A stretch of DNA of 64,000 nucleotides from Vogesella aquatica (GTDB lineage: Bacteria; Pseudomonadota; Gammaproteobacteria; Burkholderiales; Chromobacteriaceae): the NCBI RefSeq assembly GCF_028548455.1, contig NZ_JAQQLF010000001.1, positions 124,001 to 188,000 on the forward strand. Direction: 5' to 3'. Position numbers and translations under genes: made by a program. The notes beneath the pieces were generated by a model, which was not told the DNA's origin, searched no databases, and saw only the letters and a list, made by a program, of their open reading frames with translations. This document shows positions 19,889-28,564 of this stretch, piece after piece. How positions within the stretch are numbered: position 1 is the stretch's first letter; each line of letters begins with the position of its first letter.

Positions 19889-21061
19889 ATGCAATTCAAG
19901 AAACTGACCGACCTCGCCCTGGCAGGCCAACGCGTGCTGATCCGCGTGGACATGAACGTGCCGGTAAAAAACGGCGTGATCGGTGACGACACCCGTATCC
20001 GCGCCAGCCTGCCGTCCATCCTGCACTGCCTGCAGGCGGGCGCCAGCGTGATCCTGATGACCCACCTGGGCCGCCCTACCGAAGGCGAGCCGAAGCCGGA
20101 AGACAGCCTGGCTCCAGTGGCCGCGCGCCTGTCCGAGCTGCTGGGCAAAACCGTCACCGTGACCGACAGCTGGCAAGCCGGCCTGACCCTGGCCGCAGGT
20201 GATGTGGTGATGCTGGAAAACGTGCGCCTGAACAAGGGCGAGAAAAAGAACAACGCCGAGCTGGGGCAGGCTTACGCCAGCCTGTGCGACGTGTTCGTCA
20301 ACGACGCCTTCGGTACCGCCCACCGCGCCGAGGCCTCTACCCACGCCGTGGCACAATACGCCCCGGTAGCCTGCGCCGGCATCCTGCTGGCTGCCGAGCT
20401 GGACGCGCTGGGCAAAGCGCTGCTGGCCCCGGCCCGCCCGCTGGTGGCCATCGTGGCCGGCTCCAAGGTATCCACCAAGCTCACCATCCTGGAAAGCCTG
20501 GCCGACAAGGTAGACCAGCTGATCGTGGGCGGCGGCATCGCCAACACCTTCCTGCTGGCCGAAGGCCACGCCATCGGCAAATCGCTGGCCGAGGCTGACC
20601 TGGTAGACGACGCCAAACGCGTCATTGCCAAGATCCGTGCCCGTGGCGGCGACGTGCCGCTGCCTAGCGACGTGGTATGCGCCACCGAGTTTGCCGAAAG
20701 CGCCACGGCTACGCTGAAAACCGTGGCCGACGTGGCTGCCGACGACATGATCCTGGACATCGGCCCGGATTCCGCCCAGGAGCTGGCCGCCATCGTGGCC
20801 AAAGCCGGTACCGTAGTATGGAACGGCCCGGTAGGCGTGTTCGAATTTGCCCAGTTTGCCGAAGGCACCCGCGTGCTGGGGCAGGCCATCGCAGACGCCG
20901 AAGGCTTCTCCATCGCCGGCGGCGGCGACACCCTGGCGGCCATCGCCAAGTACGAGCTGACCGACAAGATCAGCTACATCTCCACCGGCGGCGGCGCGTT
21001 CCTGGAGTTCCTGGAAGGCAAAACCCTGCCCGCCGTAGCGATCCTGGGCGAACGCGCCTGA
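19889..21061 (+). CDS. pgk: Phosphoglycerate kinase
   Basis: A 390-residue kinase, normal length, converting 1,3-bisphosphoglycerate plus ADP to 3-phosphoglycerate plus ATP. Landmarks are [14 protein letters not shown] at about 15-28, the substrate-binding [10 protein letters not shown] near 54, [14 protein letters not shown] near 150, VAGSKVSTK near 190 and the nucleotide loop [12 protein letters not shown] near the C-terminus. The ATG at 19889 follows AAAAGG. It is 227 bp downstream of gap. The spacer has the repeat hairpin and a weak CATAAT-type -10 sequence near 19745, so a separate promoter is possible. Confidence 0.97.
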   Translation: MQFKKLTDLALAGQRVLIRVDMNVPVKNGVIGDDTRIRASLPSILHCLQAGASVILMTHLGRPTEGEPKPEDSLAPVAARLSELLGKTVTVTDSWQAGLTLAAGDVVMLENVRLNKGEKKNNAELGQAYASLCDVFVNDAFGTAHRAEASTHAVAQYAPVACAGILLAAELDALGKALLAPARPLVAIVAGSKVSTKLTILESLADKVDQLIVGGGIANTFLLAEGHAIGKSLAEADLVDDAKRVIAKIRARGGDVPLPSDVVCATEFAESATATLKTVADVAADDMILDIGPDSAQELAAIVAKAGTVVWNGPVGVFEFAQFAEGTRVLGQAIADAEGFSIAGGGDTLAAIAKYELTDKISYISTGGGAFLEFLEGKTLPAVAILGERA

Positions 21062-21149
21062 TGATGGTGCGGGCATGATTGCCCCGCTGAAACTTGCCGG
21101 GTACAGGCCCAGCGCCTAGACTCGGCAAGCAAAACACAAGGAGGTGCCC

Positions 21150-21782
21150 ATGGCGATGCAAACCTGGCTGTTGTTCGTAGTAACGGTGTTTTTCGTGTCC
21201 GCTACACCTGGCCCCAATATGCTGCTGGCGATGAGCCACGGCATCCGTTACGGCCTGGGCGGTGCGCTGCCCACGCTGGCGGGGCTCCTGGTGGCGCTGG
21301 CGCTGGTCATGGCAGGCTCCGTGGCCGGACTGGGTGCGGTACTGGCCACCTCCGAGCTGCTGTTCTCCATCGTCAAGTACGCCGGTGCGGCGTATCTGGT
21401 GTGGCTGGGCTACCAGGCCTGGCGTGCCCCGGTGGCAGAGCAGGCAGAAACCAGCGACGCCGTGGCAGCAGGAGAGAGCAGCCGCGGCCAACGTTTTCGT
21501 ACCGGCTTTCTGGTGGCCATGAGCAACCCGAAGGCTTTTGTGTTTTTTACCGCGCTGTTTCCACAGTTCATGCGTGCCGACGTGCCGCAGCTGCCACAGC
21601 TGGTGGTGCTGTCTGCCACGTTTTTCGTGATTGAGGTGAGCTGGCAGCTGGTTTACGCCTTTGGCGGCGCACGCCTGAAACACTGGCTGACCAGCCCGCG
21701 GCGCCTGCGCCTGATGAACCGCTTTGCCGGCGGCTCCTTCATGGCAGCCGGCGTAGCCCTCGGCACGGTAAGCCGCGCGTAA
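21150..21782 (+). CDS. LysE/RhtB-family amino-acid exporter
   Basis: A 210-residue membrane protein with about six helices and the LysE family signature SATPGPNMLLAMSHGIRYG at the N-terminus, followed by GAAYLVWLGYQAWR near residue 80 and NPKAFVFFTALFPQF near 125. Members export amino acids or homoserine lactones. AGGAGG lies directly before the ATG at 21150; further in-frame starts exist at 21144 (GTG) and 21156 (ATG). It interrupts the glycolytic block between pgk and fba. The substrate is unknown. Confidence 0.88.
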   Translation: MAMQTWLLFVVTVFFVSATPGPNMLLAMSHGIRYGLGGALPTLAGLLVALALVMAGSVAGLGAVLATSELLFSIVKYAGAAYLVWLGYQAWRAPVAEQAETSDAVAAGESSRGQRFRTGFLVAMSNPKAFVFFTALFPQFMRADVPQLPQLVVLSATFFVIEVSWQLVYAFGGARLKHWLTSPRRLRLMNRFAGGSFMAAGVALGTVSRA

Positions 21783-21863
21783 ACAGTGCACTACGGCCCC
21801 TGCGGCCAACCTTTTCTGCAGCCTGCCACAAGCTGGCTGCACCACAATACTGGAGACTTTTAC

Positions 21864-22928
21864 ATGGCACTCGTTTCGATGCGTCAACTGCTGGACCACG
21901 CAGCAGAATTCAGCTACGGCCTGCCGGCCTTCAACGTGAACAACCTGGAACAGATGCGCGCCATCATGGAAGCCGCTGACAAGGTCAACGCCCCGGTGAT
22001 CGTGCAAGCATCGGCCGGTGCCCGCAAATACGCTGGCGCGCCGTTCCTGCGCCACCTGATCCTGGCCGCCGTGGAAGAGTTTCCGCATATCCCGGTGGTG
22101 ATGCACCAGGACCACGGTACCAGCCCGGACGTGTGCCAGCGCTCCATCCAGCTGGGTTTCAGCTCGGTGATGATGGACGGCTCGCTGAAGTCCGACGGCA
22201 AGACCCCGGCCGACTACGCCTACAACGTGGATGTTACCCGCACCGTGGTGAACTTTGCCCACGCCTGCGGCGTATCGGTAGAGGGCGAAATCGGCTGCCT
22301 GGGTAGCCTGGAAACCGGCATGGCCGGCGAAGAAGACGGTGTAGGCGCAGAAGGCGTGCTGGACCACAGCCAGCTGCTGACCGACCCGGAAGAAGCCGCC
22401 CAGTTCGTGAAAGACACCGGCGTAGACGCGCTGGCCATCGCCATCGGCACCAGCCACGGCGCCTACAAATTCACCAAAAAACCTACCGGCGACGTGCTGC
22501 GTATCGACCGTATCAAGGAAATCCACGCGCGCATCCCTAACACCCACCTGGTGATGCACGGCTCGTCCAGCGTGCCGCAAGAGTGGCTGGCCATCATCAA
22601 CGAGTTCGGCGGCGACCTGGGCGAGACCTACGGCGTGCCGGTAGAAGAAATCGTGGAAGGCATCAAGCACGGCGTGCGCAAGGTGAACATCGACACCGAC
22701 CTGCGCCTGGCGTCTACCGGTGCCATCCGCCGCTTCATGGCGCAGAACCCGAAAGAGTTCGACCCGCGCAAATACCTGGCCGCCAGCACCGTGGCCATGC
22801 GTGACATCGTGATCGCCCGCTACGAAGCCTTTGGCGCGGCCGGCATGGCCAGCAAGATCAAGCCGGTGAGCCTGGACGCCATGGCCAACCTGTACATGAA
22901 GGGCCAGCTGGCCCAGATCGTGAAGTAA
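21864..22928 (+). CDS. fba: Class II fructose-1,6-bisphosphate aldolase
   Basis: A 354-residue zinc-dependent aldolase of the CbbA/Fba type that interconverts fructose-1,6-bisphosphate and two triose phosphates. Landmarks: [13 protein letters not shown] near the N-terminus, VVMHQDHG (zinc His), [22 protein letters not shown], the mobile-loop glutamates of [24 protein letters not shown] and [16 protein letters not shown] precedes the ATG at 21864. A terminator follows. With tkt, gap and pgk it makes up the central carbon block. Confidence 0.96.
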   Translation: MALVSMRQLLDHAAEFSYGLPAFNVNNLEQMRAIMEAADKVNAPVIVQASAGARKYAGAPFLRHLILAAVEEFPHIPVVMHQDHGTSPDVCQRSIQLGFSSVMMDGSLKSDGKTPADYAYNVDVTRTVVNFAHACGVSVEGEIGCLGSLETGMAGEEDGVGAEGVLDHSQLLTDPEEAAQFVKDTGVDALAIAIGTSHGAYKFTKKPTGDVLRIDRIKEIHARIPNTHLVMHGSSSVPQEWLAIINEFGGDLGETYGVPVEEIVEGIKHGVRKVNIDTDLRLASTGAIRRFMAQNPKEFDPRKYLAASTVAMRDIVIARYEAFGAAGMASKIKPVSLDAMANLYMKGQLAQIVK

Positions 22929-22965
22929 TGCACCGCGGCGGCCAGGCTTGGTCGCCTATGGTAGG

Positions 22966-22993
22966 GGGCTGTCTGCGGGCAGCCCTTTTTTAT
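22966..22993 (+). terminator. Rho-independent terminator of fba
   Basis: GGGCTG at 22966-22971 pairs with CAGCCC at 22980-22985, followed by six Ts and ATT. Confidence 0.85.
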
Positions 22994-23014
22994 TAGCCGA
23001 GCGTGGAGAAATGT

Positions 23015-23173
23015 ATGGCGCTAAGCGAACTGTTCACCCCGCTGGAGTGGGTGTTTGTCATTATCCTGGGCCTGGTGCCGCTGGCCGGCATCGTGCTGCA
23101 CCTATGGATCATGCTGCTGCGCCCGCCCAAAGACAGCGGTGATGGGCAAACGCAGGACACTAAACCACGCTAG
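23015..23173 (+). CDS. Small single-pass membrane protein, 52 residues
   Basis: An ATG at 23015, preceded by GTGGAG at a suitable distance, opens a 52-residue frame closed by TAG at 23171-23173. The sequence begins MALSELFTPLEW, then has one long hydrophobic helix (about residues 11-35, rich in Val, Ile and Leu) and ends in a hydrophilic tail Arg-Pro-Pro-Lys-Asp-Ser-Gly. It lies between the fba terminator and the AIM24-family gene, on the same strand. I do not recognise a family. The ribosome site, clean membrane helix and third-position GC bias argue that it is real. Confidence 0.65.
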   Translation: MALSELFTPLEWVFVIILGLVPLAGIVLHLWIMLLRPPKDSGDGQTQDTKPR

Positions 23174-23229
23174 CATGGTCTGAGTACCCGCGCTGGTATT
23201 GACCCACCCTCAACCCAAGGAGCAACACG

Positions 23230-24024
23230 ATGGCAATGGACGTAATCGATTACGAAGTATTTGGCGACGACATGCAGTACGTCGAAGTGGAGCTGGACCC
23301 GGGCGAAGCGGCCGTGGGCGAAGCTGGCGCGCTGTACTACATGGAAGACGGCATCACCATGGATACCGTCTTCGGCGACGGCTCGGCCAACCAGGGCGGG
23401 CTGTTCGGCAAGCTGCTGGGGGCAGGCAAGCGCCTGGTGACCGGCGAGTCGCTGTTTACCACCGTGTACTACAACCAGAGCCAGGTAAAGCGCAAAGTGG
23501 CCTTTGCCGCCAGCTACCCGGGCAAGATCGTGCCGGTACACCTGCTAGAGCTGGGCGGCCTGCTGTACGCGCAGAAAGACAGCTTTCTGGCCGGTGCCAA
23601 GGGCGTGAGCCTGGGGCTGGCGCTGCAAAAGAAAATCGGCACCGGCCTGTTTGGTGGCGAAGGTTTCATCATGCAAAAGCTGGAAGGCGACGGCTATGTG
23701 TTCCTGCACGCTGGCGGCACGCTGACCTGCCGCCAGCTGCACGCGGGTGAAGTCCTGCGCGTGGATACCGGCTGCGTGGTAGCGTATCAACCCACGGTAG
23801 ACTTTGATATCGAGTACGTGGGCAAGCTCAAAAGCGCGCTGTTTGGCGGCGAAGGCGTGTTCTTTGCCCGCCTGACCGGGCCTGGCAAGGTGTGGCTGCA
23901 GTCGCTACCGCTGTCGCGCCTGGCCGACCGCATCGTGGCCGCCAGCCCGCGTGCCGGTGGCAGCAGCAGCGAGCAGGGCTCCATTCTGGGCAGCATCGGC
24001 AATATCCTGGACGGCAAGGACTAA
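23230..24024 (+). CDS. AIM24 / TIGR00266 family protein
   Basis: A 264-residue soluble protein with the double-stranded beta-helix pattern of the TIGR00266/AIM24 family: YVEVELDPGEAAVGEAGALYYME at the start, then LFGKLLGAGKRLVTGESLFTT, GLFGGEGFIMQKLEGDG and GGEGVFFARLTGPGKVWLQS. The C-terminal tail is Gly/Ser-rich (SSSEQGSILGSIGNIL). Bacterial members are uncharacterised; the fungal homologue AIM24 is mitochondrial. The start lies 8 bases after AAGGAG. It converges on aroG. Confidence 0.87.
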   Translation: MAMDVIDYEVFGDDMQYVEVELDPGEAAVGEAGALYYMEDGITMDTVFGDGSANQGGLFGKLLGAGKRLVTGESLFTTVYYNQSQVKRKVAFAASYPGKIVPVHLLELGGLLYAQKDSFLAGAKGVSLGLALQKKIGTGLFGGEGFIMQKLEGDGYVFLHAGGTLTCRQLHAGEVLRVDTGCVVAYQPTVDFDIEYVGKLKSALFGGEGVFFARLTGPGKVWLQSLPLSRLADRIVAASPRAGGSSSEQGSILGSIGNILDGKD

Positions 24025-24036
24025 GCCATCCACGGC

Positions 24037-24060
24037 CCTGCGGCCAACGTTGGCCGCAGG
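24037..24060. repeat. Perfect palindrome of two abutting copies of the repeated word
   Basis: TGCGGCCAACGTTGGCCGCA at 24039-24058, extended by CC and GG, makes a 24-bp perfect palindrome from two back-to-back copies of the 10-mer. It sits 12 bases after the AIM24-family gene and just before the terminator. Confidence 0.85.
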
Positions 24061-24066
24061 CAAACA

Positions 24067-24097
24067 AAAACCCCCGCTGCGTAGCGGGGGTTTTGCA
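24067..24097. terminator. Bidirectional terminator between the AIM24-family gene and aroG
   Basis: AAAACCCCCGCT, loop GCGT, AGCGGGGGTTTT at 24067-24094. A and T runs on both sides allow it to work for both convergent genes. Confidence 0.9.
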
Positions 24098-24113
24098 TGG
24101 CGCTGGGGCGGGC

Positions 24114-25187
24114 TTACTTGCCGGCGCTGCCCTGCTTCAGACGGCGGGCGCTCACGGCATTGGCCAGCGTTTCCAGCAGCTTTTCCGTGTCATCCCAGCT
24201 GATGCAGGCGTCGGTAATGCTCTGGCCGTAGGTCAGCTCGCAGCCCGGTTTCAGGTCCTGACGGCCCTCTACCAGGTGGCTTTCCACCATCACGCCAAAG
24301 ATATGGGTGTCGCCGGCGGCCATTTGCTGCGCCACGTCGTCGCACACTTCCATCTGGCGGCGATAGTCCTTGCGGCTGTTGGCATGGCTGAAGTCCACCA
24401 TCAGTTTTTGCGACAAGCCCACGGCAGCCAGCTCGGCGGCGGCAGCCTGCACGAAGCGCGCTTCGTAGTTCGGCTCTTTGCCACCACGCAGGATCACGTG
24501 GCAGTCCGGGTTGCCGCCGGTTTCCACGATGGCGGAGTGGCCGGTTTTGGTCACCGACAGGAAATGGTGCGACACGCTGGCGGAACGGATAGCGTCCACG
24601 GCGATCTTCAGGTTGCCGTCGGTACCATTCTTGAAACCTACCGGGCAAGACAAGCCGGAGGCCAGCTCGCGGTGTACTTGCGACTCGGTAGTCCGCGCGC
24701 CGATGGCACCCCAGCTGATCAGGTCGGCCAGGTATTGCGGCGTGATCATGTCCAGGAATTCGGTCGCAGCCGGCATGCCCATGCTGTTCAGGTTCAGCAG
24801 CAGGCGGCGGCCCATGCGCAGGCCGGTGTTGATGTCGAAGGTTTCGTTCAGGTGCGGGTCGTTGATCAGGCCTTTCCAGCCTACGGTGGTACGCGGTTTT
24901 TCGAAATACACGCGCATCACCACCAGCAGCTCGCCAGCGTATTTTTCGCGCAGCGGCAGCAGGCGGCGGGCGTACTCTTCGGCGGCTTCCGGATCGTGAA
25001 TGGAACAGGGGCCAATCACCACCAGCAGGCGGTCGTCCTCCGAGCGCAGCAGGCGCGCGATGTCACGGCGGGTATGGTAAATGAGTTCGGCGGCCGGTTC
25101 GTTGATCGGCAGCTCGTACAGGTGGGCGATCGGGGGAAGCAGTTCCTTGATGCCGCGGATTCTGACGTCGTCGGTCTGGCGATGCAT
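24114..25187 (-). CDS. aroG: Class I DAHP synthase
   Basis: A 357-residue enzyme that condenses phosphoenolpyruvate and erythrose-4-phosphate, the first step of the shikimate pathway. Landmarks: VVIGPCSIHDP near residue 58, MRVYFEKPRTTVGWKG, GARTTESQVHRELASGLSCPVGFKNGT, LRGG and VDFSHANS.KDY, typical of the AroF/AroG/AroH class with its metal-binding Cys, His and Glu. The N-terminal extension (first 40 or so residues) usually carries the feedback site; which amino acid inhibits it cannot be read safely. AAGGA lies before the ATG. Confidence 0.95.
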   Translation of the reverse strand: MHRQTDDVRIRGIKELLPPIAHLYELPINEPAAELIYHTRRDIARLLRSEDDRLLVVIGPCSIHDPEAAEEYARRLLPLREKYAGELLVVMRVYFEKPRTTVGWKGLINDPHLNETFDINTGLRMGRRLLLNLNSMGMPAATEFLDMITPQYLADLISWGAIGARTTESQVHRELASGLSCPVGFKNGTDGNLKIAVDAIRSASVSHHFLSVTKTGHSAIVETGGNPDCHVILRGGKEPNYEARFVQAAAAELAAVGLSQKLMVDFSHANSRKDYRRQMEVCDDVAQQMAAGDTHIFGVMVESHLVEGRQDLKPGCELTYGQSITDACISWDDTEKLLETLANAVSARRLKQGSAGK

Positions 25188-25264
25188 TGCTTTGTCCTTG
25201 CACTTTATCTGTTTGTTTGCACAGCAACATTAACCTGACTCACCCCGCCTGCCAAGCCTTGCGT

Positions 25265-25296
25265 GCAAAAACAAAAGGCACCCCGCGGGGTGCCTT
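25265..25296 (-). terminator. Terminator of dksA
   Basis: A 10-bp stem AAGGCACCCC / GGGGTGCCTT at 25275-25296. On the minus strand it is followed by TTTTGTTTTT. Confidence 0.88.
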
Positions 25297-25319
25297 GTGG
25301 TGTAGCAAGCCGGCCAGGA

Positions 25320-25730
25320 TCAGTCGGCGTACTGACGCTTCATACGCTCGCGGCGCTCCTGGGCTTCCACGGACAGCGAAGCGGTAGGGCGGGCCAGCAG
25401 GCGTTTCAGGCCAATGGGTTCACCCGTGTCTTCGCAATAGCCGTAGCTACCGTCTTCGATCAGACGCAGGGTGGACTGGATTTTTTGCAGCAGTTTGCGC
25501 TCACGGTCCCGGGTACGCAGCTCCAGGGCGTACTCTTCTTCCAGTGTGGCGCGGTCAGCCGGGTCCGGTGTGGCCTCCTGCTCTTGCAGGTGGCTGGCGG
25601 TGGCAGTGGCGTTGCTCAGCAGCTCCTGCTGCATCTGCAACAAGCGCTCCTTGAAGAACTCAAGGTGGTCGGCGTTCATGTAGTCGTCGCCGGACCAGTT
25701 GATGATGTCTTGTTCAGTCAGCTTGGCCAT
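25320..25730 (-). CDS. dksA: DksA-type RNA polymerase-binding factor with a degenerate zinc finger
   Basis: A 136-residue DksA homologue: an N-terminal coiled coil (about 20-95) whose tip reads DPADRATLEEEYALELRTRDRER, then the globular domain. DksA binds the RNA polymerase secondary channel and works with ppGpp in the stringent response. The tip region retains the acidic DPADRAT motif. Of the four zinc-finger cysteines only the first remains (YGYCEDTGEPIG...TASLSVEAQERR), so it should not bind zinc in the usual way. The ATG at 25730 is chosen; an in-frame TTG at 25748 is weaker. A terminator follows. Confidence 0.93.
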   Translation of the reverse strand: MAKLTEQDIINWSGDDYMNADHLEFFKERLLQMQQELLSNATATASHLQEQEATPDPADRATLEEEYALELRTRDRERKLLQKIQSTLRLIEDGSYGYCEDTGEPIGLKRLLARPTASLSVEAQERRERMKRQYAD

Positions 25731-25898
25731 GATGATGTGTTCCAGCAAGGTAGTGTGGCAGACAGGCGTGAGAGATTACCGACGGCATACGGAAAGTGCA
25801 ACTGCCACAGCTGCACAAAGCGAGATTTATGTTTGTATATAGCGCCCATCGACACAGATAACAAGCTACAACGCCTCAATGACCCCGGTATTCGATGG

Positions 25899-25926
25899 AA
25901 AAACAAAAAAGCGGCCCGCAGGCCGC
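25899..25926 (-). terminator. Terminator of the cytochrome c gene
   Basis: GCGGCC at 25911-25916 pairs with GGCCGC at 25921-25926; on the minus strand a run TTTTTTGTTTTT follows. Confidence 0.85.
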
Positions 25927-25945
25927 CTGTATGGCATACGGCGCA

Positions 25946-26251
25946 TTACTTCAGCGACAGTACCCATTTCACCAGCGTTTTCACGTCGGCATCACTCACT
26001 TGGGCATTCGGTGGCATTGGCACCGCACCCCATACACCGGCACCACCGGCTTTCACTTTGGCAACCAGTTTGGCTTCGGCAGCTTTGTCGCCAGCGTATT
26101 TCTTGGCCACATCTTTATAAGCCGGGCCAACTACCTTTTTGTCAACGGCATGACAGGCGGTGCAGTTGTTCTTTTGTGCCAGCTGCAGGTTGGCAAAAGC
26201 CGGGGCAGCAAAGGCGCTGATGGCCAGCGCGGCAAACAGCATTTTTTTCAT
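25946..26251 (-). CDS. Small class I cytochrome c (c551/c5 type), secreted
   Basis: A 101-residue protein with a signal peptide (about 1-20, ending PAFA) and one haem-binding motif CTACH. A downstream VPMPPNAQVSD supplies the likely axial Met. The size and the VGPAYKDVAKKYAGD.AAEAKL segment match periplasmic electron carriers of the c551/c552 class. The ATG at 26251 follows GGAG. It could feed a terminal oxidase or a peroxidase such as the MbnH-type dihaem protein at 40031, but that is only a guess. Confidence 0.9.
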   Translation of the reverse strand: MKKMLFAALAISAFAAPAFANLQLAQKNNCTACHAVDKKVVGPAYKDVAKKYAGDKAAEAKLVAKVKAGGAGVWGAVPMPPNAQVSDADVKTLVKWVLSLK

Positions 26252-26317
26252 TGAAGCATCTCCACAGGGTTGAAGCCGCATTCGAGGCGGCAAGCAGGGT
26301 AGTTAATACTGGCTCTT

Positions 26318-26899
26318 TTACACAGCCATCTTGAGTTGCATCAAGAATAGCTGCTCCAGCACGCGTAGCGGCAGCATCTGTATCACCTGGATGATCAGGA
26401 TGACAATCAGCGGCGACAGATCCACCCCACCCACGTTGGCCGCACGGAACGGCTTCAGGTAAGGACGGGTCAGCGCGTCCAGAATCGGCGTAATGGCGTT
26501 GTAGGGGCTTACCCAGCTCAGGATAGCCTGCACGATCACCGCGCCCGCCAACAGGTTCAGCGACTGGCGGAACAACTCCAGCAAGGACAGCAGGCACAGA
26601 CCCAGCCAGGTTTGCGGGTGGGCAAAGTCGTACGGCAGCAGGTTGGTGGCCAGCACCAGCGTGCTGACCGCCAGCGTGACCAGAAAGGCAGCCAGCAGCG
26701 AGGCACTATCGTAGCCGTGCCATGCCGGCACCAGGCGGCGCAGGCGCAAGACGGCAAAGTTGGTCATCGCCATCACGAACTGGGTGAGCGGGTGCCTGTG
26801 TGGCGCCCGCGCCAATTGCAGGTAAAAACGCATCAGCAACACCAGCGAGAACAACCCGCCTACGGTTTGTAGCAAAAATTGCAGGGTCTGCAGCAGCAT
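26318..26899 (-). CDS. yggT: YggT family inner-membrane protein
   Basis: A 193-residue membrane protein made of two YggT repeats, each with two helices and the pattern R-F-Y-L-Q-L or ILSWVSPYN...PYLKPFR (residues about 22-60 and 120-160). Members are linked to osmotic tolerance or to membrane organisation of the divisome, without a settled mechanism. It directly follows proC (2 bp apart) in the conserved order yggS-proC-yggT. It contains a repeated 10-mer at 26435. Confidence 0.9.
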   Translation of the reverse strand: MLLQTLQFLLQTVGGLFSLVLLMRFYLQLARAPHRHPLTQFVMAMTNFAVLRLRRLVPAWHGYDSASLLAAFLVTLAVSTLVLATNLLPYDFAHPQTWLGLCLLSLLELFRQSLNLLAGAVIVQAILSWVSPYNAITPILDALTRPYLKPFRAANVGGVDLSPLIVILIIQVIQMLPLRVLEQLFLMQLKMAV

Positions 26900-26901
26900 G
26901 C

Positions 26902-27702
26902 CTAGTCCTTGGAAAGTTCAATACCCAGCGCCACCGAACGGGCACGGCAGTCTTCCATACCCGCCACAATGGCGGTTTTCACGCCATCGGCTTCAAAACG
27001 GAAGATGGCTCGCTCGGTCGTACCGCCCTTGCTCATCACATTCTGGCGCAATGTGGCCACCGGTAGCGGGCTTTGGCGCGCCAGCTCTACTGCACCCTCG
27101 AAGGTAGCCAACACCAGCCGGCGCGCTTCGTCTTCGGCAAAGCCGGCCTGCACCGCGCCTTCGATCATGCTTTCGATAAAGTAAAACACGTAGGCCGGGC
27201 CGCTGCCCGACACGCTGGTGATGTCGTCGATACCGCTTTCGGTAACCAGCCAGGTGGTGATGCCTACCGCCGCCATGATGGCGGTGGCGTTGTCACGGTC
27301 GGTCTGTACCACGTTGGCCGCAGCGTACAAGCCGGATACCCCCTTGCCCACCATGGCCGGGGTGTTCGGCATCACGCGGACAATACGCTGGCTGCCCAGC
27401 CAGCCAGCCATGGCGGTAATGCCAATACCGGCCGCAATGGAGATCACCAAAGCGCCGCCCAGTACCGGTGCCAGCTGCTGGCACACCTCTCGCAATACCT
27501 GCGGTTTTACCGCCAGCACGATGATGTCCTCCGGGCCAAACGCGGCGGGCAGGGCAGGCAGGGCGATCACGCCAAAATCAGCCGCCAGCTGCGCGCGTTT
27601 TTCGCTACCGGGCTCGACTACCTGGATCTGGTGCGCGCCCCCTGCCAGACCACCAATGATGGCAGTAGCCATATTGCCGCCGCCGATGAAGGTAATGTTC
27701 AT
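26902..27702 (-). CDS. proC: Pyrroline-5-carboxylate reductase
   Basis: A 266-residue NAD(P)H-dependent enzyme that makes proline from pyrroline-5-carboxylate. The N-terminal Rossmann motif is FIGGGNMATAIIGGL at 4-18; the dimerisation domain holds the family signature DDITSVSGSGPAYVFYFIESMIEGAVQAGF. The ATG at 27702 is chosen for its position at the conserved N-terminus. It lies between yggS and yggT and is presumably co-transcribed with them. Confidence 0.96.
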   Translation of the reverse strand: MNITFIGGGNMATAIIGGLAGGAHQIQVVEPGSEKRAQLAADFGVIALPALPAAFGPEDIIVLAVKPQVLREVCQQLAPVLGGALVISIAAGIGITAMAGWLGSQRIVRVMPNTPAMVGKGVSGLYAAANVVQTDRDNATAIMAAVGITTWLVTESGIDDITSVSGSGPAYVFYFIESMIEGAVQAGFAEDEARRLVLATFEGAVELARQSPLPVATLRQNVMSKGGTTERAIFRFEADGVKTAIVAGMEDCRARSVALGIELSKD

Positions 27703-27753
27703 GTTTCTCTCTTTGTAGATTGTATACAGCAAACGCTGCGCCACGATATTAGC

Positions 27754-28446
27754 CTAGGCCGGGTAATGACGGGCCCCGAAAATAGCCGTGCCCACCCGCA
27801 CCATGGTGCTGCCCGCCGCAATGGCCGCCGCCATATCGGACGACATGCCCATGGACAGGGTATCCAGCACCAGGCCTTCCGCCGCCATCTGGGCTTGCAG
27901 CTGGCGCAGCACGGCAAAGCGTGCGGCCAACGTGCCCGCATCCGGCGTAGGCTCCGGGATGCACATCAAGCCGCGCAGCTGTAGCTGTGGCAAGGCAGCC
28001 ACAGCGCGCAGCAGCGCTGGCGCCTCGGCCGGGGCGCAGCCACTCTTGCTGTCCTCACCCGAAACATTCACCTGCACACACACATTCAGTGGCGGCAAAT
28101 GTGCAGGGCGCTGGACAGACAAGCGCTCGGCAATTTTCAGGCGCTCGATGGAGTGTACCCAATGGGCGGTTTCTGCCACGATGCGGGTCTTGTTGGATTG
28201 CAAGGGGCCAATGAAGTGCCATGTAATGGCCAGATCGGCCAGATCGGCGGCTTTGGCTTGCAGCTCCTGCACATAGTTTTCGCCAAAGGCACGCTGCCCG
28301 GCAGCGTAAACCTCGCGCACGGCGGCGGCGGGAAAGGTTTTACTGACGGCCAACAGCTGTACTGCGCCCGCCTCGCGGCCGGACAGGCGGGTAGCCTCGG
28401 CCAGTTGCGCCTGCACAGCGTGCAAGGCTAGAGTCAATTGGGACAT
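27754..28446 (-). CDS. yggS: YggS-type pyridoxal-phosphate homeostasis protein
   Basis: A 230-residue single-domain PLP-binding protein of alanine-racemase-like fold. Lys36 in LLAVSKTF binds PLP. Other landmarks are GENYVQELQAKA, WHFIGPLQSNK, VNVSGEDSKSG and the C-terminal LSMGMSSDM..AI..GSTMVRVGTAIFG. Members buffer PLP and affect amino-acid pools; no enzymatic reaction is established. First gene of yggS-proC-yggT and divergent from pilT. Confidence 0.95.
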   Translation of the reverse strand: MSQLTLALHAVQAQLAEATRLSGREAGAVQLLAVSKTFPAAAVREVYAAGQRAFGENYVQELQAKAADLADLAITWHFIGPLQSNKTRIVAETAHWVHSIERLKIAERLSVQRPAHLPPLNVCVQVNVSGEDSKSGCAPAEAPALLRAVAALPQLQLRGLMCIPEPTPDAGTLAARFAVLRQLQAQMAAEGLVLDTLSMGMSSDMAAAIAAGSTMVRVGTAIFGARHYPA

Positions 28447-28564
28447 GGTGCGTTTCCGACATTACTGCCCAAGCCGGGACCAGCGCCTGCGTGGGCAGCA
28501 GCAATAGGTGGGAGTACAATGCACCCGACATGCTTGCGGATGCCGTACACCCCCGGAGAAATAT

